The notes under the pieces: generated by a model | Database searches by the model: none | The model's input: only the letters and a program-made list of their open reading frames with translations | Told to the model about the DNA's origin: nothing | Assembly (NCBI GenBank): GCA_030605865.1 | Contig: JAUWHN010000027.1 | Span: 1-16,157 of the forward strand | Direction of reading: 5' to 3' | Length of the DNA stretch: 16,157 nt | DNA from: Candidatus Portnoyibacteriota bacterium | Lineage (GTDB): Bacteria > Patescibacteriota > Minisyncoccia > RBG-13-40-8-A > JAUWHN01 | Shown: positions 11,100-16,157 of the stretch, one piece after another | How positions within the stretch are numbered: the stretch's first letter is position 1 | Layout: every line of letters begins with the position of its first letter | Translations under genes and position numbers: made by a program

Positions 11100-12298
11100 T
11101 TTCTAACTTCTTCTCTAATTTTTGATAGTGATTTAGAATCTGAAATTACCTCGCTAATCCAAAACGCGATTTTTTTCATTTCTTTTTCTCTCATTCCCCT
11201 GGTTGTTACAGCCGGAGTTCCCAAACGAATTCCTGAAGGATTAAAAGGTTTACGAGGATCATTGGGAATAGTATTCCGATTAACAATAATCCCGGCTTTT
11301 TCCAGTCGCTCTTCGGCTTCTTTGCCAGTAATTCCCTTATTTCGCAAATCTACTAAAATCAAGTGATTATCTGTACCGCCAGAAATAAGATTAAATCCAT
11401 ATTTTTTTAATTCTTGAGCTAAAACTTTGGCATTTTTTATTATTTGTTCTTGATATTTTCTAAAAGCTGGTTTTCTGGCTTCTTCAAAACAAACCGCCTT
11501 AGCAGCAGTAATGTTGTTATGAGGACCGCCTTGAATTCCTGGAAAAACTGCCCTATCAATGACTTTGGCAAATTTATTTTTGCAAATTATTATTGCTCCC
11601 CGGGGACCTCGCAAAGTTTTATGTGTTGTGGTGGTAACAATATCAGTAAAAGGAAACGGACTAGGGTGAAGACCAGCAACAATTAAACCGGCGATATGAG
11701 AAATATCAGCCATTGAAATCGCGCCGACTTCTTTAGCAATCTGATGAAATTTTCTAAAGTTAATTTTTCTGGGATAAGCAGTAAACCCGGAAATAATCAA
11801 TTTTGGCTTGTGTTTCTTGGCTAATTTTCTTATCTCATCATAATTAATTCTTTTGGTTGCCTGACTAACTCCATATTGAATAACTTTATAAGCTCTACCT
11901 GAAAAACTAACTTTATGACCGTGACTAAGATGTCCGCCGCAAGATAAATTCATTCCCATTATTGGATCGCCAAAATTTAACAACCCCAAATAAACAGCCA
12001 GGTTTGCTGGTGTACCGGAATAAGGTTGGACATTAACATGATAGCTTTCATCTATCTTAAAGATTTCTTTAGCCTTTTTTTGAGCTAAAAGTTCAATCTT
12101 ATCGTAAATTTCATTACCAGCATAATACCTTCTACCTGGATATCCTTCTGAATATTTAGCAGTCAAAATCGACCCAGTAGCTTCAAGAACTGCTTTAGAG
12201 GGATAATTTTCCGAAGGAATTAAGTTGATTGTTTCAGCTTGACGTCTTTCTTCTGCTTTAATTAAGTTGTAGATTTTTGGATGTTTTTTAAGATTCAT
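11072..12298 (-). CDS. glyA: Serine hydroxymethyltransferase
   Basis: PLP enzyme that converts serine and tetrahydrofolate to glycine and methylene-THF, the main entry to one-carbon metabolism. The 408-residue protein is of usual length. It has NLIPSENYPSKAVLEA (25-40), EGYPGRRYYAGNE (51-63), VNVQPYSGTPAN (88-99), GGHLSHGHK (121-129), the cofactor-pocket ADISHIAGL (197-205), and VTTTTHKTLRGPRG (221-234), where Lys227 forms the Schiff base. Later come FPGIQGGPHNN and SGIRLGTPAVTTRGM. The start at 12298 overlaps the transporter gene by 11 bp with no Shine-Dalgarno; the last 28 bp overlap the PAP2 gene. All catalytic landmarks are present. Confidence 0.96.
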   Translation of the reverse strand: MNLKKHPKIYNLIKAEERRQAETINLIPSENYPSKAVLEATGSILTAKYSEGYPGRRYYAGNEIYDKIELLAQKKAKEIFKIDESYHVNVQPYSGTPANLAVYLGLLNFGDPIMGMNLSCGGHLSHGHKVSFSGRAYKVIQYGVSQATKRINYDEIRKLAKKHKPKLIISGFTAYPRKINFRKFHQIAKEVGAISMADISHIAGLIVAGLHPSPFPFTDIVTTTTHKTLRGPRGAIIICKNKFAKVIDRAVFPGIQGGPHNNITAAKAVCFEEARKPAFRKYQEQIIKNAKVLAQELKKYGFNLISGGTDNHLILVDLRNKGITGKEAEERLEKAGIIVNRNTIPNDPRKPFNPSGIRLGTPAVTTRGMREKEMKKIAFWISEVISDSKSLSKIREEVRKWTICYLHT

Positions 12299-13469
12299 CT
12301 TTGTGTCCCAGCAGCATGAAAAATAAGGCAGAAATTGCTGCTAAAGGAAAAATTAAATACATATTAGAAACCGGAACAAAGAAGAAAACTATTGCTAAAA
12401 TTATAAACACTAATGCCCGACCTATATTATGACTCATCTCTCGAAAAACAATAAAACGATCAAGCGTTCTTTTGTCTTCCGAGGCTTTATCATACATAAT
12501 TGCCCGAAAAGGAATATTACAGGAAGTAAAAGCAAATCGATAAATGGTCTGGGCCAAAAAAGCGTCTAAGGGTGTCCTAATAAATGTTTTAAAAAACCAA
12601 GCAATTGCCGTTAAAATTGAACCAATTCTTAATAATCTCCTCCTACTTAAACGGTCAACAAGCTTTCCAATATAAAGAGTGAGAATTAAGCTTAGAAACA
12701 AGGCCCCGGAAGTAAGTAAACCCATTAACTCATAATTAATAGCTAAAACAAACATAAAAATTGGCCAGATAAAAAAGCTGATTCCCTGATCAAAGCCAAA
12801 GGCAGCAAAAGCAATTGCCTCTTTATAAAACTTTTTGCTGAAAATCTGTTTAAAGGCTTTTTCGTAAGAATCAGTGTAAACTTCGCGAATTTCTCCGGTA
12901 AAAAAGAGGGGGATTGCCGAAACGAACAAAAGAATAAGAACAATTATAAATAAAACTGGGAAGCCTAATTTGAATAACAAAAAACCGCCTATAAGAGGAG
13001 CAATGACTGAAGCTAAATTATAAATAACCATACTAGTTCCTATTTGTTCTCCTCTAAATTCCCGTTTGGAAAAACGAGCCAAATCAGTATGATAGGCGGG
13101 CCAATAAAATAAAGCATAAAGAAATCTCAAAATTATTGCCAAAAAAATAAGTAGAAAATGAAAATTAATCTGCCAAAGAACAAAATAATAAAGGAATAGA
13201 AGGGGCACGCTAAAAAGCATTGCTTTTTTAAGGCCTAATTTCATCATAATTTTTGCTCCGAAAGGAACGAAAATACCGTAAATCAAAGCAATAGCACCAA
13301 AATAAAGAAAAACTGCGCTTAAAGATTTCTTAAAATACAGAAAAATATAAATCGGCTCAAAAATAACAATCATTGCTATGGCAAAACGCCGGATGGTATG
13401 AGAAATATAAAGCTCGGAGAGCTCTTTGTCAAAATGATGGAAAGTAAAAATATTACTTATACTTGGCAT
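12288..13469 (-). CDS. MFS-type transporter, 393 aa
   Basis: Inner-membrane protein with about twelve hydrophobic helices in two halves of six. After helix 2 comes the loop KIMMKLGLKKAMLFS, a recognisable version of the MFS A-loop (G-x-x-x-D-R-x-G-R-K/R), and GKLVDRLSRRRLLRIGS is its copy in the second half. The charged central loop EIREVYTDSYEKAFKQIFSKKFYKE joins the halves. The substrate cannot be told from sequence. Start at 13469: it overlaps the tsaC-like gene by 13 bp, without Shine-Dalgarno, and its end overlaps glyA by 11 bp. It is an operon member between tRNA-modification and one-carbon genes. A drug/metabolite efflux role is possible but unsupported. Confidence 0.8.
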   Translation of the reverse strand: MPSISNIFTFHHFDKELSELYISHTIRRFAIAMIVIFEPIYIFLYFKKSLSAVFLYFGAIALIYGIFVPFGAKIMMKLGLKKAMLFSVPLLFLYYFVLWQINFHFLLIFLAIILRFLYALFYWPAYHTDLARFSKREFRGEQIGTSMVIYNLASVIAPLIGGFLLFKLGFPVLFIIVLILLFVSAIPLFFTGEIREVYTDSYEKAFKQIFSKKFYKEAIAFAAFGFDQGISFFIWPIFMFVLAINYELMGLLTSGALFLSLILTLYIGKLVDRLSRRRLLRIGSILTAIAWFFKTFIRTPLDAFLAQTIYRFAFTSCNIPFRAIMYDKASEDKRTLDRFIVFREMSHNIGRALVFIILAIVFFFVPVSNMYLIFPLAAISALFFMLLGHKDES

Positions 13470-13978
13470 ATTTTAAATAGTTCTTTTTTGGTTACTGGTC
13501 CGGCGCGAAGAATTTTCGGCTTGGCCCCGGTTAAATCTATAACAGTGGAGGCTTGACCTTTAATTGGTTTTCCGGAAACATTAGCCGAGGTAGTGGTAAT
13601 TGGGAAATCCAATTTCTCCATTAACGCTTTGGTGAATTCGCAATCAGGAATGCGAATGCCTATTTTCTTGCTCCCTCCGGTCAAAATATCCGGCAAGATT
13701 TTCTTTTTATATAAAATAACGGTTATTGGTCCAGGTAAAATTTTTTCTAATATCTTTTCAATCTCTTTTCCAAAATTTGCCACTTTTTTTGCCATTTCAA
13801 TATCTCTTACAATAATCGATATCGGCTTTTTAAAATCTCGTTTCTTGATTTCAAAAACTTTCTTCACTGCTTTTTCATCCAAAGCATCGGCTCCCAGCCC
13901 ATCAACGGTATCAGTAGGATAAGCCACCACTCCGCCTTTTTTGATTATTTCAGCGGCTTTTTTAACTGAAATTTTCAT
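13457..13978 (-). CDS. tsaC: Threonylcarbamoyl-AMP synthase (Sua5/YciO/YrdC family)
   Basis: Makes threonylcarbamoyl-AMP from Thr, bicarbonate and ATP for the t6A37 modification of ANN-decoding tRNAs. The 173 residues are one YrdC domain without the extra Sua5 domain. It has GGVVAYPTDTVDGLG (15-29), the basic FEIKKRDFKKPISIIV (42-57), LPGPITVILYKKK, GIRIPDCEFTKAL, ITTTSANVSGKP and STVIDLTGAKPKILRAG. In the first motif the family's PTDTVYGLG tyrosine is Asp26. The start at 13978 overlaps the yvcK stop as ATGA, and it is embedded in the operon. The activity call rests on the family motifs; YciO-type paralogues of other function are possible. Confidence 0.87.
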   Translation of the reverse strand: MKISVKKAAEIIKKGGVVAYPTDTVDGLGADALDEKAVKKVFEIKKRDFKKPISIIVRDIEMAKKVANFGKEIEKILEKILPGPITVILYKKKILPDILTGGSKKIGIRIPDCEFTKALMEKLDFPITTTSANVSGKPIKGQASTVIDLTGAKPKILRAGPVTKKELFKICQV

Positions 13979-14967
13979 AACAAAGAAATAATTGTCTTGG
14001 CTAATTTGTCAGGGTCATGACGGATTAGAGTTCTTTTTAGTTTATCAGCCGGGTCCTGGCGATAAAGAATCGGGCTTACTAAATTAGCTCCGATAAATCT
14101 CTTATCTTTTAAAATTTTCTTATCCGGCTCCACCCAATCACCCTCGTGAGAATATTTTTTCAGAAGCGCAGCCGAAGGTTTCTTGGCCCCCCAAATAACA
14201 TAATCAAAAACCTTATCACCTAAATGTTGTTCAATTGTCTTAACAAAATCACTTACTCTAAACTCGTCTGTATGCCCATGCTTAGTCATTAAATTAGAAT
14301 TATAAATTTTTAAAGCTTTTGATTTTTTAATGGCTTCTGGAATACCTTTGACTAAAAAATTGGGTACAATACTGCAATAAATATTACCCGGCCCAACCAC
14401 AATAACATCAGCCCCTAAAATTGCCTGAACTGCTTTGGGGTTTGCTTTGGCTTGAGGATTTAAAAATAGCTTTTTAATACCAAATTTTGAAAGAAGCCAG
14501 GAGTTATTTATTTCATTCTCCCCTTCTACTTCTGTCCCGTTTTCCAATTTAGCCTTTAATTGAACCTTTTCTAAGGTTACTGGTAAAACCCTTCCTCGTA
14601 TCTTTAAAACATTGCCAACTTCTTCCAAGGCTTTATCAATATCTCCTGTAATCTTTTCAAGGGCGCTGATAAATAAATTGCCAAAGCTGTGACCATCAAG
14701 TCCTCCTCCATCAAATCGATAATTAAATAAATCTCTTAAAATTAAATCAGCTTCGGATAAAGCAACTAAACACTGACGAATATCACCTGGAGGCAAAGCC
14801 CCTAATTCATCTCTTAATCTGCCGGTGGAACCGCCATCATCAGCCATAGAAACAACAGCTGTCAAATTATGCTGGTATTTTTTAAGACCAGAGAGAACAG
14901 TAAAAGTCCCTGTTCCTCCGCCTATGACTACAATATTCTTAACCGATTTATCCACTTTGTTACTCAT
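13975..14967 (-). CDS. yvcK: Gluconeogenesis factor YvcK/CofD-like
   Basis: Member of the YvcK (UPF0052) branch of the CofD-like fold, which in Bacillus is needed for growth on gluconeogenic carbon and for cell shape and wall synthesis, and binds UDP-sugars. The 330 residues show VVIGGGTGTFTVLSGLK (13-29), SMADDGGSTGRLRDELG (40-56), PPGDIRQCLVALS (59-71), GHSFGNLFISALEKITGD (92-109), and VVGPGNIYCSIVPNFLV with YNSNLMTKHGHTDEF. Length and motif order match the family. The start at 14967 overlaps the HAD gene by 8 bp; its end overlaps the tsaC-like gene by 4 bp. Position after glmS fits a role in amino-sugar and wall metabolism, which is inference from context. Confidence 0.92.
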   Translation of the reverse strand: MSNKVDKSVKNIVVIGGGTGTFTVLSGLKKYQHNLTAVVSMADDGGSTGRLRDELGALPPGDIRQCLVALSEADLILRDLFNYRFDGGGLDGHSFGNLFISALEKITGDIDKALEEVGNVLKIRGRVLPVTLEKVQLKAKLENGTEVEGENEINNSWLLSKFGIKKLFLNPQAKANPKAVQAILGADVIVVGPGNIYCSIVPNFLVKGIPEAIKKSKALKIYNSNLMTKHGHTDEFRVSDFVKTIEQHLGDKVFDYVIWGAKKPSAALLKKYSHEGDWVEPDKKILKDKRFIGANLVSPILYRQDPADKLKRTLIRHDPDKLAKTIISLL

Positions 14968-15592
14968 AAATTTTAGCGGATTTTAAAAGCTTTTCCACTT
15001 CTTTTAAATTAGCTGCTTCTAAATAGCCTTTTTCAAAAGACAAACCCCGACTAACGCCTCTTTCTAATCTTATCAAAACAATGTCTTTAAATCCACTTTT
15101 AATACTTTCTAATTCTTGAATATTATTATCAATAAAAACGACTGGCCTGCTTTTATATAGTTTTAAAATCTTGCTAAGAACTTTGGCTTTTTCAGTTGGC
15201 CCAGCAATAATTCTATCAAATAAAGAAGTAAATTCTTGCCCAAGACCATAAATCTTTTTCTCCTGAAACTTTTTCTCTCCCCAGGAAAGAAGGATTAAAT
15301 TATGTTTTTTAAAAGTTTTAAGAAAATCTAAAACATCAGGAAAAAGAAATTGTCTAGTATTTAGAAGTAACTTGCCTGTATCTTCCTTAATTCCTTCTAT
15401 ATCAACTGACCTATTCTTCCTCTTCAGTAAAACAAAGTGCTTTTCTAAAGAATAACCCCCTTTTGCAGTCCTAATTTTGCTATAAATTCCCCAAAAATCT
15501 GCTTTATGTTTTTTAAATATTTTTGCTAAAGCCTGTTTAAGACCAGCCGCATTATCAAACAAAACATCATCAAAGTCTAAAATTATTGTCAT
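14960..15592 (-). CDS. HAD-superfamily hydrolase, 210 aa
   Basis: Likely a phosphatase acting on a small phosphorylated substrate. HAD motif I is LDFDDVLFD with nucleophile Asp6 and acid/base Asp8. Motif II is LILLSWGEKK with Ser103. Motif III is GPTEKAKVL with Lys135, and motif IV is VVFIDNNIQEL with Asp155 and Asn156. A mainly helical cap of about 65 residues lies between motif I and motif II, giving a C1-capped layout like beta-phosphoglucomutase or GPH enzymes. Substrate unknown. The ATG at 15592 begins 2 nt after the glmS stop, and its end overlaps yvcK by 8 bp, so it is expressed between two amino-sugar/wall genes. A sugar-phosphate substrate is plausible but unproven. Confidence 0.83.
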   Translation of the reverse strand: MTIILDFDDVLFDNAAGLKQALAKIFKKHKADFWGIYSKIRTAKGGYSLEKHFVLLKRKNRSVDIEGIKEDTGKLLLNTRQFLFPDVLDFLKTFKKHNLILLSWGEKKFQEKKIYGLGQEFTSLFDRIIAGPTEKAKVLSKILKLYKSRPVVFIDNNIQELESIKSGFKDIVLIRLERGVSRGLSFEKGYLEAANLKEVEKLLKSAKIYE

Positions 15593-15594
15593 AT

Positions 15595-16157
15595 TTATTC
15601 TACTGTTACGCTTTTTGCCAGGTTTCTAGGTTTGTCTACGTCGCATCCTCTTAGAACCCCGATATGATAAGCTAATAATTGCAAGGGAATAACCGATAAA
15701 ATCGGAGTTAACATTTCTAAGGTTTTGGGAATATAAACTACATCATCAACCAACTTTTCAATTTTTTTATTGCCCTGAGTAGCAACAGCAATTATCGGCC
15801 CTTCCCTAGCTTTAATTTCTTCAATATTGCTAATCATTTTTTCATAAACGCTATCAGATGGCGCTACGGCAATTGTTGGGAAATTCTCATCAATCAAAGC
15901 AATGGGTCCATGCTTCATTTCGCCGGCACTGTATCCTTCAGCATGAACATAAGAAATTTCTTTCATTTTTAATGCTCCCTCAAGAGCAATTGGATAATTA
16001 TATTTTCTGCCAATGTATAGAAGGTTACTGAATTTATGATATTTTTTGGCAAGTTTTTTAATCTCGTTATCTTTGGCTAAAACTTTTTTGGCTAAAACAG
16101 GAATCTGGCTAAGTTCTTCGCTGATTCTTTTACCCATTACTAACGACATCTGACGCT
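15595..16157 (-). CDS. glmS: Glutamine-fructose-6-phosphate aminotransferase, C-terminal part (5' end beyond window)
   Basis: The visible 186 or so codons belong to the isomerase (SIS) half of GlmS, which makes glucosamine-6-phosphate for peptidoglycan. The second SIS domain is clear: [30 protein letters not shown] matches the family's [23 protein letters not shown], followed by [16 protein letters not shown]. The C-terminus is [16 protein letters not shown], which carries the catalytic lysine of the family's [13 protein letters not shown] ending. The frame stays open past the Met at 16149 to the window edge (RQ precedes it), so that Met is internal. The glutaminase domain and first SIS domain lie outside. 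It is the first visible gene of the seven-gene operon; its promoter is not in view. Confidence 0.94.
   Translation of the reverse strand, partial: [186 protein letters not shown]

Noticed and set aside
13593..13922. Plus-strand 109-codon open frame
   Set aside because: Shadow of the tsaC-like gene; the minus-strand protein has family motifs throughout.

Overview
The window looks like part of the chromosome of a small-genome, low-GC bacterium, most likely a Candidate Phyla Radiation / Patescibacteria (Parcubacteria-type) organism. The signs are AT-rich codon use, very tight packing with many 4-28 bp gene overlaps, tRNA genes without an encoded CCA end, and housekeeping genes that mostly lack a Shine-Dalgarno sequence. 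This placement is inferred from style and gene content; no marker gene was compared.

Layout. (1) Positions 1-558 hold the start of a class 1 dihydroorotate dehydrogenase (minus strand, cut by the window edge). (2) Positions about 600-3585 form an accessory stretch of small minus-strand genes: an unrecognised 146-aa protein, a 107-aa three-helix membrane protein, a coupled pair of membrane proteins (149 and 67 aa) and an acidic 136-aa helical protein. Each unit has its own promoter, usually a strong or recognisable Shine-Dalgarno, and its own intrinsic terminator. They are separated by related intergenic modules. Three of the four modules also contain, on the plus strand, a short peptide-coding tail (core NPDY[IV]EE) whose differences fall largely at third codon positions, yet none has a convincing start. 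This cassette-like array ends next to a tRNA-His gene and is the most unusual part of the window.

(3) Positions 3787-8647 hold a plus-strand run dprA - topA - relA/spoT (DNA uptake/recombination, supercoiling, stringent response). topA and relA overlap by 11 bp, and relA carries two GC-rich palindromes inside its reading frame. (4) Positions 8725-10357 hold minus-strand parA-parB, which converge with relA at a two-hairpin terminator and diverge from tRNA-Leu(CAA) through overlapping -35 elements. (5) Positions 10593-16157 hold a minus-strand operon, in transcription order glmS (partial) - HAD hydrolase - yvcK - tsaC-like - MFS transporter - glyA - PAP2 phosphatase, with overlaps or 2-nt gaps throughout. 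Several members are envelope-related (GlmS makes glucosamine-6-P, YvcK is a cell-wall/carbon factor, PAP2 may recycle undecaprenyl pyrophosphate), together with one-carbon metabolism (GlyA) and tRNA t6A synthesis (TsaC).

Two modes of gene expression are visible. dprA and parA sit so close to good -10 elements that their mRNAs should be leaderless or nearly so. The array genes and pyrD instead have 5' leaders with clear Shine-Dalgarno sequences.
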